A DNA stretch of 64,000 nt, from positions 62,001-126,000 of the forward strand of contig JAIWNF010000030.1 in the NCBI GenBank assembly GCA_025093555.1, written 5' to 3'. The DNA comes from Circinella umbellata. Lineage: Eukaryota; Mucoromycota; Mucoromycetes; Mucorales; Lichtheimiaceae. Below are positions 1 to 14,520 of the stretch, in pieces. Within the stretch, counting starts at the first letter, position 1; every line of letters starts with the position of its first letter. The position numbers were made by a program, and so were the translations under genes. The notes under the pieces are model-generated. The model was not told the DNA's origin. It saw only the letters and a list, made by a program, of their open reading frames with translations, and did no database searches.

Positions 1-3000
1 TTCCCGGTATACACAAATGACTTTTTTTTAACATATACTTGTAATTACAATGCCATATCAAAATAATGACAATGACGTATAATTCAACCATGATAATGAT
101 ATTTAATTATCATGATCAAAGGTAATAAATATTATGCAGTTGATAAGAAGAGTGAAAAAAGAACATTGTATGCATATCATATACACCTGATGAGAAGAAA
201 AGGCAAAAAAAATAAAAATGCTACCAACAAAATAACAAATAAAAACCTTGATCTTAATTGTAGGCTATTGACCAATTCGAATTGAGACATTATAGATAAG
301 ATTAAGGGTAAGTTATATTGATATGTAAATATATGTATAATACCCGATCCATTTAACAACATACCTATGCCATTCTGTGTAGAAGATCTCGTAAAGCAGG
401 GAAAAATAAAGCATTATTTATTATCCAAAACTAACCAATAAATCCATCTTATCACATGATGGTTATAATGATGATGAAGGAATTTTACATCAATGCTTTG
501 AAACCAATAATAATACTGTAACTTTTGAAAAAAAAAATTCATTAATGCATAATATCTATATTCCACCCTATATGTATAGGCCGTTCATTTTAATATTTAC
601 ATGATATGTCATAATACTAATGATGATGGCGATGTTGGATTGCTGTTCTAGTTTATTATCTGAAAGATAATGCAAGTAGTAAGTAAATAAACTTGTTGTA
701 ATTATAATGGTGGAGATGGGGTTTAAGAATAAGTAAACAAATAATACGCCTAGCCCACCATCTTTTAATGATATATGGCATCATCATCCATTATATCTCA
801 ACCTTTTTAAATTTTTCGCTTTCTAAACCCTGCCCCCCCCACACACACACACATATTATTTGCTTTTTTTTTTACCCATTCCTGCTTATCATTTATTATT
901 ATTTATTCTAGACTGCAGAAGAATAAAGAAAAATAAAATAAAGAAAGCTTTTTTTTTGTCCGGTGACTTTAGAAATAACAACAATGTTATATATTAAATG
1001 CGGGTAGTTATATAGAGGATACATAAAAAAAAAAGGGTTGGTTTTTTGATATTATAGTTCATACTAATCCCGTTAGCCTAATGACCATATTTTTCTTGTG
1101 AATAGTAGTATAACCAGCTGCATGTTTGACATGCTGCTGTAAGAGAAAAGAAAACAAACCCACACTATTTTATTTATAAACTGCACACGTTGTTCGACAT
1201 TCAAAATAATAATAATAATAATAATTCATATTTTTTTTTTGCTAATTGATTTTTTCAATAAACCTTTTTTATGAATTTTGGATCCCATAAAAAAAAAGTT
1301 GAATTATTATTTCGCATGATTTATGTCATACTCATATAATTGAGATGAATTTACGGAATACTAATAATGATATCAAGATTTAAGCTACAGTTATATAGTT
1401 ATTTTATTATAACAACAAATTGAAACCACATGATGACATACCAATCAACAACATTGAATGTTGATTCCGGTTATGTACTACCTTTCCCATTCCCCCCTTT
1501 TTTTTCTGTTTCTTTCTCGCCGGTTGCTCCCCCAAAAAGATAGATTTTTGTAATAATGTATTTTTTACTCCTCTTTTTTATTTTTAACAATAATAGATGA
1601 TTATGTTATCTGGAATATAAGTAACAATATCTAATTCTGAATATAAATAAAATTGGACAATGTACCGTTATAAACACATTTATAACTTGCTTCAATATAA
1701 TCATTATACGTAAGTGAGAAAAATTGCAATAATAAGTCTATCTGATCTTTAAATATATCGGCTTGGCTCATTATCATTATTTCTTATGCGGTACAAACAA
1801 TGTTGATAATCAAGGAACCAAAAAAAAAAAAGAGACATTTTTGCTATTAACCGGATATAATGTCACATGTACCAAGTACTATATGTAGCCGCACCAACCA
1901 ATTATCGTTATTTGGTGCATGAATTTGAAAAAAAACCTAGAGCTCTTCTTAATTTATCATGTTCCAAAGGGAACGAGAACAACAAATATATGTAGAATAA
2001 ATATAACTCTATGTATGTTTAACCAATAGTGAATGATAAAATGAAAAAAAAAAAAACCCGCGAAAAATATAAGATTCAGTCAATTTTCATATTTATAAAT
2101 TTTCATAATAGTAGTAAGAAGAAGTGAATAAAGTATTTATTATCCAATGATAATTAACGACTTTTATAAAGTTGAAAAAGTACAGGTAGATAACACACAA
2201 GAGTTCAGCGTGATATTATTTGCTATCAATTAAGTGGTCTTTAGTAATATGATATTTTTTTCTTTATCTAAACAAGTTATTAGGTACAGGTAGCGTATTA
2301 TTTTATGCTATCGATCTTTATTCAGTATGTACCCTAGACCAACCAAGTGATCAAACTGATAACGACCACTGCAACAACAATGAACAAAGGGGGTACGTAA
2401 AAAGAAACGATCAGTAGTGGTTATGGTAGAACAATAAAATCATGTATTCCAGTGCACAACAATAAAATCAAATCCCTCAACATTTAAGATATACAAATAG
2501 GTTAAAACCCATTATTTTGTGTAGAAATAATGAAAATCAGTTGTTATTTTAGATACTTCCATCATATGATCATTTTATCGAATTATGCAAGAATTATTAG
2601 AAAAATATCTGAAATTAATAGAAATTTTGTTTTGATTTTTGGCGGTTAGTAAATATATTTTTATGATACGTAATTAATATTATTCTTTGTTTTTTTGTTC
2701 CTTCGATAGATAGGTTTTAAACACAATGAATAGTATCATAGCAATAATAATAATAACAATTATAAAAAAATAAGTATAAGTTAACAATATCAGTAAAACA
2801 GGACGCTCATGTAAATAATCAAAATAAAGGGGTATTTTTTTTTTTTTGCTGAGCCATAAAAAACCGAAATGTCATCATCATACCGCAAAAAAAAAACACG
2901 GAGAAATATATGAGCAAACCTTAACAGGAAATGTCATGTCATTTTGGGGTTTGAAAAAAAAAATGTAACGTGGTCCTAAATTTTCGCCAACAATTGTTGA

Positions 3001-6000
3001 TAGTTATTCTATTTTCAAATAATATGGCGAATGATAATTAGGAAATGAGGTCAATTGGTGTAAATAACGCGCCCAATTCGATTCTCATGACTTCAAATCG
3101 GAATAGTAATGAATGGAAAGCCCGTTTTTTTTGTAAGAGTTTATATGTTAGTAAGTATGTGTAACACATCTGTTTAACGGATCGCCCATAGCAACGGGTC
3201 CGGAACAGATACCGATATCCCTATTATAGATTAATGCCCAAGTTAATTCCGCTTTAACGATGAATCGGCCAAAGGTCTATTTTTTTTTTTTTGTTCCAAA
3301 ATCTATTTGTTTGAATATCTAACTTATAAAGTCTTGCCTTCTTCTTTTTTTGTATTCTTTGTAACAACCTTTTATATTAATATAGTCAACTGAATTTTAT
3401 GATACTTTGGGGCGGAGAAAGAAGAAGGGGATAATTTACACCTTTTATACTTATAAATGTAGATATGTAGAAAGAAGACAAGCTTTCGGGTATACTATGC
3501 CAAGTGAAAAAGAAAAAAGGTTAGCTTTATTATGATGTTGTGCATATTGAAAAAAAAAAGATCGTCCAAAAAAAAAAAGCGTTGTGTGTTGCGATCTATT
3601 AAAGAACCCGCGTTTTTTTTTCTTTTATAACCATCAGATAAATAGCTAATACCAAAATTATAATAATAATAATATAAAGATGACCAATCAACCAGTCTTT
3701 AAATCACACTTTGAAAAATCATACCTATGTGATTGCATAAGTTATGGATAATGAGTGAATGGAATATATCAGCCGCTCATACAGAAATAGAAAAAACAAG
3801 GGGTACCGAAACACATGGTTGAAAAAAAAAGTGTAGCAAAAATCATTTCCCGCCGATATTGCAGCAACAAATTTAAAAAATATGACAATAATTTTATTCT
3901 CTTATTGGGGTCCGTGTTATTATGTCGTGAATTGGGTGATAAAAAAAATGGTAGTTAGTGTGAATTTGTGCCTCGTGAATGGCGATGGTTCACGTCATTT
4001 GTGAAACCAAAGAAGCTATTTTTGTCTGGAAAAAATACAAGTACGTACATATATATAACTTTTACATATACATCTAAATTACAACAGCAATAACAACAAC
4101 GACAACTGTAATAGTTATGTCAAACGAGCATACATAACAACATTACATTCAATTATTGTCATAATGCCAGCATGTGGTACATTTTTACTGGAACGAGTAA
4201 TTTTTTCTTCACTCCTTATACACGGAGAAAATATATATATATGTAATATTTTTTGTTTTTATTTCTCCTCTTCTCTCCTCCCCCCCCCAAAAAAAAACGC
4301 ATATCAGCTTAAAATGTATAAGAAGGAAGGAACAATTCTAACAAAAAAAAGGGGGGGGGTGAAAAAATTGAAAGGAGAAAGAGAGGAACAAATAGAAATG
4401 TCAAAAGAGATTCATATTCGGGCTTACATAAATCTAAAAAGAATTACAATGTACATTCTATGTGTTATGTGATCAATTGTATCGCTCTTTTATTCTATTA
4501 TTATTATAATGGATTAAAGAATTATATTTGTCATTGTTATTATTAAAAGATTAATTGTTCTTTACGCTTTTTTAATCAAATGCGTCAATTTATCTGTCAA
4601 TCTTGAATTTTCGTCACAACTCCTTTTTTAATCATCATCATCATCACCCTTTTATCCCTTCCCCCCACATAAACGAATTATGTTATAAGTTCATTCTTAC
4701 ATAACTCCTTCTTATCTCTTCCTCCCCCCTCCCCCAAAATTCATTATTATTGTTCTATCTCTTTCTTCCCCCAAGTATATAAGCTCAACCAAACATCAAC
4801 CAAGCATAAATAACACCAATAATCCCCGCACTTTTTTTTTTCTTTTTACGTTATACCTCCTGGATCCTACATCTCATTTATTCCGATCCATGCAGTTCAC
4901 GTTAATTGTTATTTACTTGTTGTCATTCTATATGTTAAAATAATGATAATTATAAATAAATCTATTTTTTTACTAGCAATAATTATTAGTTGGTCTATTA
5001 TCATCAATATATAAAGAAAAAGTTAAGAATAATGCTAAATAAGGGGAAGTATACATGATAATAACAAAATGAATATAATCAATTATAATTTTGATATATA
5101 AAAGTGAGAGAAACCCTTGATTGATCCAAAACTAACTGTCATGTGCATTCGTAATAAGGGTTTTCTTTTTACTTTATGCGCTAATATAATGAAAAAGTGA
5201 ATGACCCTATAACCAGTTGTATTTGAAAGTATAATTAAGTGTATGATAATATTAATAATAAAAAGGAACCTTATAGTTTTTTATGCTATATATAACAATG
5301 AACGCCACCTTGACCTATATATTCATTATTATGATTATTATGATTAATCAATTTATTATGTATTATGTTATATACATTATCTTTAGAAAGTAAGTAAAAA
5401 CAAGTCTAAATCTAAGTGGATGAAAATTAGGAAAAATAGGTCATTTTATATACCCCAGACTAGATTGGAATGATGATCAAAAAAGTTAACACCTTTCGTT
5501 TATAATATAGTTATTTGCTTTATGAGTGATCGAGTGAACGAATGATGAGTTTTAAGTTCCCCTTCTCACCCCCCCTTTTTTTATTTTATCTACAAGTACC
5601 ACACACGTTCACCTTCACCTTGCATTTATCCCTCCGTCTCTCTTCCCCCATCCCCCCCAAAAAAAGCTCCCTGATATGAACGCCCCTTTCCCCTTCCCCC
5701 AAATGTATGCTTTCATCATTTTTTTCTTTTGTTTCTATAATGCCTTACCATTATATTATAGATATACTCTATTAGTGTCAATTTATTTTTTTTTGTTTTA
5801 TGCCTTACCCCCATCATATGCGAGATGCTACGACCAACCAACGTTTATTATTGGTTCCGTGTTTTCTTCTTTAGTGGATGATCGACCTTCGGAGCATCCT
5901 CGCTTTTTATTTTTTTTTACACTTACTCCCCCCAACATGGCTTTTTCTTTTTAGTTAGTCTTCAGTTCACCCTTTCTTCTTCTCCCCCCATAAAAACAAA

Positions 6001-6240
6001 AAGACCACCTTTCATCCATATATACACACACTTGGCCACTTAGCTCTCCCCCTTCTCTTCAAGGGAATTGAAAGACCAATCGTTTTGCACCGAATATACT
6101 TGTATACAGCAAAGAGAAAAACAAATTATCATTATATATATACTCCCCCGCCTCCGAACCGGCCCCACAACAAAGCATTCCTTATTTCATTAACCGGAAT
6201 CACAACCACGCACCGGCCCTATAGAAGGAAATAATAAAAA
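1..6240. other. Gene-free AT-rich region upstream of the homeobox gene
   Basis: No reading frame here looks like a real protein. The open frames at 4164-4472 and 5676-5954 are low-complexity, lack splice partners and are not recognisable. The DNA is AT-rich with many A and T homopolymers, short ATT/AAT runs and C runs. The last 600 bases become pyrimidine-rich, as in other promoters of this window. I see no RNA gene. A gene-free stretch this long before a transcription-factor gene may hold regulatory DNA, but that is inference. Confidence 0.6.
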
Positions 6241-6246
6241 AAATAG

Positions 6247-6254
6247 TATATAAA
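6247..6254 (+). promoter_or_regulatory. TATA-like box of the homeobox gene
   Basis: A TATATAAA match lies about 210 bases before the chosen start codon. It is followed by a pyrimidine-rich stretch near 6310-6360. This agrees with a core promoter, but no transcript start can be seen from sequence alone. Confidence 0.4.
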
Positions 6255-6464
6255 GCTTTATTATATCTTTGAAACTTGTGAACTCCTTTAACCCATAAGT
6301 GCTTTCAAACTACTTCTATTGTATTTTTTTTTCTTTTCTTCTTTTTCTTTTCTACTTTTAGTAACCCAACTTTTTGGTCGCATTATATGCGCATTTAAGA
6401 CCGGTTAAAAAAACACCAATTGTATTATCATCTTTATTCTCTATTTTTATTATTTTATGCATAT

Positions 6465-8165
6465 ATGAATCAACAATTATATTCAAATATTTCAACATTT
6501 TTACCATCAAGAACAAGAACAATAACTACACCAACAATATCAACTTCAATGAATAATACAATGTCATCATCATCGTTATATTCATCTACAACAACAACAA
6601 CAACAACAATGCCGTCGTGTGAAGGTTTTCAACCACCTTTTGATAGTTGTCAAGAAGAAAGTTATTCATCTTCTTCACCCTCTTCAATGTTTCCAAATTA
6701 TGAAGATCATAAACAACAACGTAATATGTTAATGGATAATAATAAATCTTCTTCTACTATTACGACAGCAACAACAACAAATGGTAATCATACGAATATG
6801 AATGATTCAACAACGCCGACTGCGTCAACTAAGAATAATATCCCAACGACGGAGTTCAAGGCTACTTTTTATAATCCATTTGAAACCAAACATCGTAGAC
6901 GTACTTCGAAAATGCAGTTCAGAATTCTCGAAACAGCATTTGAAGAGAATCCAAAACCAAGTGCAGCAAAACGTCAAGCTCTTGCAGAAGAATTAGATAT
7001 GACACCTCGAGGTGTACAGATTTGGTTTCAAAATCGTCGTGCCAAGGCGAAACAACGAATCGATATTTTAAATATTAATAGTAGTACTAGTAGTAATAAC
7101 AGTAGTAGTAATAATAAAAGGTCATTTGATGATTTTTCTTCTACTTTGGATAAAGAAGATGAGTATAGTACTCATCAACATCGTCGTCGTCGTACTACTA
7201 GTAATTATAATAAACCTTTTTATGCTGAATGGGACAGTCAAGAACCCATCGTGACCAATGATGGAACTTCTAACACTGATACCACTACTACTACTACTAA
7301 TACTGCCACTACTACACCTACCATCAACACCGCTGCTGTTACTACAATTACAACTCATGTGACTTCCAGTGCTCCAGCTTCCCCGCCCTGCATTACCGGA
7401 AATCATCCGGTCCAGGCCCCCTCACTGTGTTACTCCTACAGTAATGCATCTTCCTCGCCAGTGACGCCGTCTGTTCCGTCACCTACAATGCAAGATCAGC
7501 AGGGATATCAATCACAACAAGCTCAACTACAGCCTCAGTTACATTCTGAACTATCACAGCAACAACAGTCGGATTTTTTGGTTGATTATACTTCAAAATC
7601 AATGTGGTCGCCCATGAACGATGGCTCATTTGACATGAACAATTCTTCTGGTTACATTACAGATTGGATGCAGACTGTACCTTTTCCCATTAGACCTTCT
7701 ATAAGACAAGACCCTTCTATAACTAGTATAGCAACAGCTACTACTAGCGGTTTTGTATCCGAAGAAGATGAATTATTATCTCAGTGGGGAACAAAAAATT
7801 ATCAGGTAAAGAAAAAAAAAAGACCCTTAATTGCAAGATAACCAAAATTTACCTAATATGCTGACTTTTATATATTTTTTTACCAAATTTATATTTGACG
7901 ATCAATCCAATTGTTATTGTTTATTTATTTATTTCATACAAAAAAAAAATAGATCGCTTCATTTCCTAATTCACCACAACAACCCCAAGAACACTTTTTT
8001 CCACAACCTATCATTCATAATACAGCCGACAATAAAGATAATTCTATTGATCTGGCAAACATATTTGGTGCTTCTGTGATGGATGCCACTGTTCCTTGTA
8101 ATTTGCTACCTGTAAGTAGCGATGTTCATTGGATATCTCAAAATCCTCAACCAGCAATTTGGTAA
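6465..8165 (+). CDS. Homeodomain transcription factor
   Basis: Two exons, 6465-7805 and 7953-8165, join in frame across a GTAAAG...TAG intron and give about 517 residues. The homeodomain spans roughly residues 144-200. It starts with a basic arm (RRRTSKMQF) and its recognition helix carries the invariant W, F, N and R in VQIWFQNRRAKAK, so DNA binding is expected and the product should act in the nucleus. Outside the domain the protein is low-complexity: Thr/Ser/Asn runs, an Asn/Ser stretch just after the homeodomain and a Gln-rich region around residues 345-370, typical of fungal activation regions. The frame is open upstream of the first ATG (6465). A second ATG at 6549 would remove only low-complexity sequence. 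The homeodomain resembles the fungal Yox1/Phx1-type group, but the target genes cannot be inferred. Confidence 0.88.
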
Positions 8166-10340
8166 AACAATACAAAAAAAAAACATAAAGAAAAAAACAT
8201 ATATGTATATATGCTCTCCATTCCTTTCTTTCTAACTATAATTACCCTATTACTACTTTATAATAATTTTTCCTTCTCTCTCTCTCTCTCTCTCTGTCTG
8301 TCATACACACATTTGTCATCATCAATTATGTATATTTTTGTTCTTTTGTTTATTATTCTTGTTCTTATTATTTTTTTTTTTACTCTCTTATGATTTCTAT
8401 ATTCCCTCTTTCTCTGCGCAGATTATATAATCTTATGTCCACCCTTTTGTGTATGTTTAATTTTTCTCTCTCTTTCTTTTCCCACCATACTATATATATT
8501 TCTTATATAAATATGCTGGCCATATGCAAATTTACATTTCTGTATACTTCCCTTTACTATCATTATTCCCTCTATTCTCTTTATAAAATCCGCGGTTTTA
8601 TGATTCTCCTCTCCTCCCTTTCTCTTTTTTTCTCTTTCTCTCTTTCTCTCACTCGCCAAATTACACAGACATATATATATATATATACTTATACACTTCT
8701 TTAAAGTATATACTTTAGTATTATACATATATTATACATATTATCTTTTCTTTCTGTTTATAAATCGATATCCCCTCCCCCCCTTTTTTTTCTTTTACAC
8801 TACAAACACTTTACTACTATCTCTCTCTCTCTCATACTTTTTTTTTTGTTATTTTCCAATTCATTATTATTATTCGTTTATTTTTTATTTTGATTATTAT
8901 GTATAAATTTTTTTTGTTATTAAAATCAAATATTTCAATACTATTTTTAATTCAAAACATTTATTTATGTAACAGATGATAAAACATATAAATCAATTCG
9001 GAATTTGTTGGGGGAAAAGGAAAAGGTTGTTTCTTGCTCATCCATCTGCCAGTTGGTTTGTTCCAAAATAACAGTAATGAATATATAGTTAATACGTAAG
9101 AAGAAACAACGTCAACAATAACAGTAATAATACACATGTATGGTAATACAAATGTTGTCAGGTTGGATTTTTCTCTTGCTGGGTATATAACTCACAATCG
9201 TATTTATCTTTGTCATGAATGATAAAAAATAATAATAATAATAGGTTATTATTTATTTCTTTTAAAATATTACATGAACCTTATAAATTAATGATGACAT
9301 TATTATATGTTGATAATATAATATTTTTTTCCTTATTATCTATGATAATGATAACAAAAAAAAAATTGTAGATTACGTACGTACAGATTTTATGCCATTT
9401 TTTTTCACAATAACTCCCTCCCCATCATTGTTTGTACTACATAATAATTTGATTTCAATTGAAGCATATGCTTCCCCCCCCCTTCAATATAAAATTAAAA
9501 TAACAAATGGAATTAGTTGTCAAATGATTTATGACTTTTGTTATGGATTACTTTAGTTATAATGCAATTGGTTATTGAGGTGATATACTAGGTATACTTT
9601 AAAGGCGAAGGTACAATACAAAAGAGTTCTTTTTTTATTAAATTAAAAAAGCGTCATCATCACGTGAAGTTATGCCAAGTTGATTAAAAGAATTTTGCGG
9701 TCATTTATTGTTTTAATTCTATCATTATTAGTACCTTTTCTTTGAATATATTTATTATATATATATATATATTGTCGTGTGTTACTCGACAAAAAATTGA
9801 TATGAACAAAAGGCATATGAAAAATATCATCAAAGTCGGGCGTTTATTTATATTTTTATGAGGCACATTAAAACACTTGTTAATTTTAAGGAAAGGAATA
9901 ATGTGTAACCTATTTATAAATGATAGTAGTAATGCTACTTACTAATTAAAAAAAAAGAGGAATTTGATATAAACAAAAACTCATTTATATACTGGATTCA
10001 TGAAATAATTGTGGGGTAGTATAAATAATGAAAAATCGAACATGATCAAGTTACGTATTATTATTTATTATTATACCTAAGCATGGGAAGTTCAGCAGGT
10101 ACATATGTTGTATAATCGTTAACAGCAGAAGGGAGGCGATCTTATGATCTTTGAAACACCCATTCAACTAATACGTAATTCAACTGAAAAAAAAAAGAAA
10201 ACTATTGTTGTCTTACCTACTAAGATGCTTTAAGCTCGGGAACCCTTTTCCCCCCTCTCTTTCTATCCCCTTTCTCTTTCCCCTACCCGCCCCCTTTTTT
10301 TTCACTTTCCTTTCCTCTTTTTTTTAATGAGATTAGTATC
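8166..10340. other. Intergenic, pyrimidine-rich then AT-rich
   Basis: From 8200 to about 8850 the + strand is dominated by C and T, including a (CT)n run near 8275-8295 and another near 8820-8834. Open frames here are by-products of that composition. The remainder is AT-rich with an (AT)n run near 9757-9771. The final 100 bases before 10341 are again pyrimidine-rich and probably form the promoter of the next gene. I see no gene. Confidence 0.6.
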
Positions 10341-10890
10341 ATGGCTGTAGCTGATCCAATAACTCAAAATACCATAGCAACAAGGACAACAACAAGGACA
10401 ACAACTGGTAACACAGCAACAAACGATAAAGCATTAAAAACGACGTCGACAACAACATCTTCTGAACTTATAACTTATAATAATCCTATTACGTCGTTAT
10501 CAACAACTTTATTACCAACACATGTTGCCAATTTTATCACTGCAGTTTCTTTAGCTGCACGACTATCACTCCGCTGTTCTTCTCTACTTATTGAAGCTCT
10601 CTTTGAGACAGCAAAGTATAGTACTGTTTTTTCTTTTGGTTTTTCACGTCAAGCTTTAATCAATGCTATATCTACTGCAAAGAAATTGCATGCTTTAACT
10701 TATCCTACTACTGGCGATTCTTCTTCTGGCTATTCTAATGATCATGGTGGTATTGATGCTAAAAAGTAATTTTAAGTTTTCTTTTTTATTTTTCAAAAAA
10801 AAAAAAAAAAAAAAAAAGGATTTATTTTTCATTGCAACAAAAAAAAACAGAAGAGACAACGACAATTGTAACGAAATAAAAAAACATTAA

Positions 10891-10922
<32 letters not shown>

Positions 10923-13900
10923 GACTTACCTGAATATTTTGATAATAAATAATAGAGGAGTATTTCTTCAAATATTGGATAAATATACGACTTTAGGCGT
11001 TTATGTAATCCATCATTCATTCACACTGGCTGAATTATTTGCACTTTCTGGATTACAATTCACTTCCAACACTATTCAAACAGGGTTAAAGGTTTTTTTT
11101 TTGCTCTTTTTCTTTTATATGTACACATATATAGTAATAAGCCGGTAAATAATAATAATAATAATAATAATCAATAATTACTAGGCTGCTGAAGAATCTG
11201 TTCAAATTATCGATGGAATATTCGGATCTAATGAAACATCACGAGCTATTGCATCTATTATCACTATGGTTCATCAAGAACTTATTAATGATCCTGAATT
11301 CGAATTAGCCAAAAATGGAAAAATGGCTGTTCTAGGAGGACTCACCAAAGCCCTCACTGCATTTGCTGTGTTACAAAACGTAACGCATAAACGAACAATG
11401 GAATATGTCAAGGTGACAGAAATGTGGAAAGGATTGGTGATTGAAGATGAAGAAGATAACGAAGCAGCGATGATACCTTATCAATATGATAACGCATCAT
11501 TCATGGATGATAATAATGAAGATATGAATAATGAAACAGATGTAATTAATGAATTAGAAGAAATCTTGGCACAAAATGAAACAGCAACAAAAAGTTCTAT
11601 TTCATTGGCGCTACAAGAAGGTGGTTCAGCATCTCATTGGGCTTCAGCTTATCCAATGTATGAAATATCAACAGCAACAAAGCGAACTATTGTACGAACA
11701 ACAAAAATTCGACCCATTGCGCCACCTGGACAACCTCAGCCTAAAGCTAAATATATCGTAGTCAAATCTGATCAAGAAGATAATGAATCATTTATGGCTG
11801 TCATTGATCAAGAAGATGGAAATAATGCAGTTATTCCAGGTGCATGGATTGAACATTCTATTGAAGACGAAGAAAGAGAAAAAAAGAATGACGAAAATAA
11901 TGATAAGAATCAAACTGTATTGAAAAGTCCATCAAAAGGATTAAAAATCATGTTATCAGCCGTATCTAAAAAGTTTTCACGTAAAAAAGTGGAACGACAA
12001 GTGAAATATTCTCGAGATGATCAACATTTTAATAATAGAGATACAGTGGGGCGATCGATTGTACATCATGGGAGTATAGAAACTTTGGATTTTTCAGATG
12101 ATTATGAACAAGAGGATGATCGTGATATCACTACGACATTAAGTACGACAAGATCGTCTATGTTACAATCAGCGAAATACACCACAACATCATCCACATC
12201 TCATGATAAACCGTTACCTTTACGACCACCAACACCAACAAAAGAAGATAACAACATTAATAATAATAACTATAGAGAAAGTCCAGAGGATCGTACGATT
12301 AAACGAAAATCATCATGGGGACGATTGAAATTAAAAGGGACTCGTAGAAAAAGTGTCACTAGTTTATTTCAAAAAGGTGCTGAGGCTTTGAACGCAAATA
12401 AAAAGAAACGAGATTCATCACCACCACCATTACCCATTCCACCCTCATCATCACGTCAGTATTTGAATACCAGTAGTGTTGCTATGGCATCTAGATCATC
12501 TGTTACTAGTACAACGACCCATCATCATCATCGTGGTCGATCCAGTTCGATTACCAGTATGTCGAGCGCAGCTCATACATTGACAGCGACCTATATTACT
12601 GCACCATCCTCCCCTTCCTCATCTACTGTGTTTCGTTCATCTCAACAACAACAACAACAACAACAGAATTATCGACCTGATCGAAGTGAACGAAGAACAA
12701 AAAGTATTATTCGATCCCCTTCCGCACCATCCAAAAATCGTAAAAAACGAAAACATCGATCCCCCTTGGATAATGAACCTGATCCACGTAATTTCCCTCG
12801 TAAACATATTATCAATAACATTGCTCATTTTATGCGTTATGCTAGTGCTGCCTATGGTGAAGCATTTATGCGTATCTTACGTATTGGTGACATTCCAAGT
12901 GTTTTACCCAATTCACATCATCCAAACCATCACGCTTTTTCTCATCATACGGGTGTTGCAGTCGAAGATATTTTATTATCAAGTTATACTGACACAATAC
13001 CATTAAAAGGATCTGTTCAACATCCACAATTACATAGTTTGGTTCATTATGTAATTGTAGATCACTCTTGTGAAGCGATAGTATTAACATGTCGAGGTAC
13101 ATTAGGATTAAGCGACGTGTTAACGGACCTTATGTGTGATTATACCGAATTTTCTTTACCTTCTGATGATGAAATCAAATTTAAAGCACATGGTGGTATG
13201 TTTGAAGCCGCCCAGTTATTGGCCAAACAAAAGGGCAAAGTATACCAAACGATTTTGGATGGATTAGAGCGATATCCAAGTTATGGTTTAGTTTTATGTG
13301 GTCATTCATTGGGTGCAGGTGTAGCTTCATTACTAGGTGTTTTATGGAGTGAAGAACGTTCGTCATCGATTCAAAGAACAAGTGATAGTAATACAATTGC
13401 TCTTGCGGCATTAGCAAGGGATCCTGTCCCATTTGTGACTTCACAACAATCTGGATTACCCCCAGGAAGACCTGTTCATTGTTATACATATGGACCACCT
13501 TGTACAATGTCCTTGGAATTAAGTGAATATTGTGGTCGAGGATTGGTGACGAGTGTAGTACATGGCTATGATATTGTCCCTTGTTTAAGCCTTGGGCTTT
13601 TACGAGATTTTAAAAATGTGGCTGTCAGTTTATATCAAGAAGCAAGTGTTGCAGATGATATTTTACGCCGAGTCATTGGACGTAGTGGAAATAATACAGA
13701 AGATAAAAATACCACAAGGAATGGCCATGATGAGGATGAAAATGATCAATGGTATTGGGCAATGATTAAGACTATGCGAGCAGATATGCGTGAAGATAAA
13801 TTATATCCCCCAAGTACAATTTATCTTATTGAGTCTACTGCACAGTTAACATCTTTTCCACCATCCAATTATTATTCTAATTTGACGACACCCAGTAGAA

Positions 13901-14145
13901 CAACAATCAAAAACAGCAGCAACAACAACAACAATAATAATAATAATAATGGTGGTGGTGGTGGTAAGAAGAAACATGCTCATATGGTTGTATTGAAACG
14001 ATGTGATGATGTACAAGGAAGATTTTCCGAAATCACGTTTGCAAAAACCATGTTTATGGATCATTCACCTAATATGTATGAAAATGCTATTCGACAACTA
14101 TGTCGTGGATTTTTTGGACAACAAGGTGCTTATGAACGTCTATAA
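10341..14145 (+). CDS. Class 3 lipase, sn-1 diacylglycerol lipase-like
   Basis: Three exons, 10341-10765, 10956-11091 and 11185-14145, splice in frame to about 1,173 residues. The catalytic domain occupies roughly the last 370 residues. The nucleophile elbow GHSLGAG places the catalytic Ser near residue 895, HGYDIVPCLSLG gives the Asp near 983, and MDHSPNMYENAI offers a His near 1147. This order and the HGYDIVP block match the Lipase_3 family and fungal homologues of sn-1-specific diacylglycerol lipase, which release 2-monoacylglycerol from membrane diacylglycerol. The N-terminal half is predicted to be largely disordered, with acidic stretches, Ser/Thr-rich and Lys/Arg-rich patches, a poly-Gln run and, near the C terminus, an Asn/Gly run. 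The first donor is weak but the frame supports it, and intron 1 contains an (AT)n run at 10893-10914. The lipase call is firm; substrate specificity is by family. Confidence 0.87.
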
Positions 14146-14520
14146 AACCACACATCTCATATTTTATTTTAGCTCTCTTTGTTATACACATTTTATTTAA
14201 ACTCATAACTGTTTTTTTTACTTGACGCTCCCATCTTATGTATTATTTTTACATTCATTTACATATAAATCTTCATTCTCCCCCTTTTTTTTTATCGATC
14301 GATCGATCCATATATAGATATATATATATTAATATGGATGAAAAAAAAAAGAAGTATTATATATTTTTTTTCTTAAGATATTTCTATATTTTTTTTTCCT
14401 TATTCTACAAATTTGGAGAATGTGTGTACTTTTTATCAATTATACATTGGTTACATTTTGGTATTTCCCTACGTATTTGGACAATGATTTATAAAAAATA
14501 CTATACAGTTACGTATTAAA
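14146..14520. other. Intergenic
   Basis: This holds the 3' flank of the lipase gene. It is AT-rich, with a short GATC repeat at 14297-14308 and A/T runs. I see no gene. Confidence 0.5.

Noticed and set aside
4164..4472. 102-codon + strand frame
   Set aside because: Its composition follows local homopolymers (poly-Pro from C run, poly-Lys from A run). No splice partners or domain.
5676..5954. 92-codon + strand frame
   Set aside because: Phe/Tyr/Pro-rich product of pyrimidine-rich DNA; no recognisable motif.
8211..8704. Overlapping + strand frames and a minus-strand frame
   Set aside because: All derive from CT-rich low-complexity DNA downstream of the homeobox gene.
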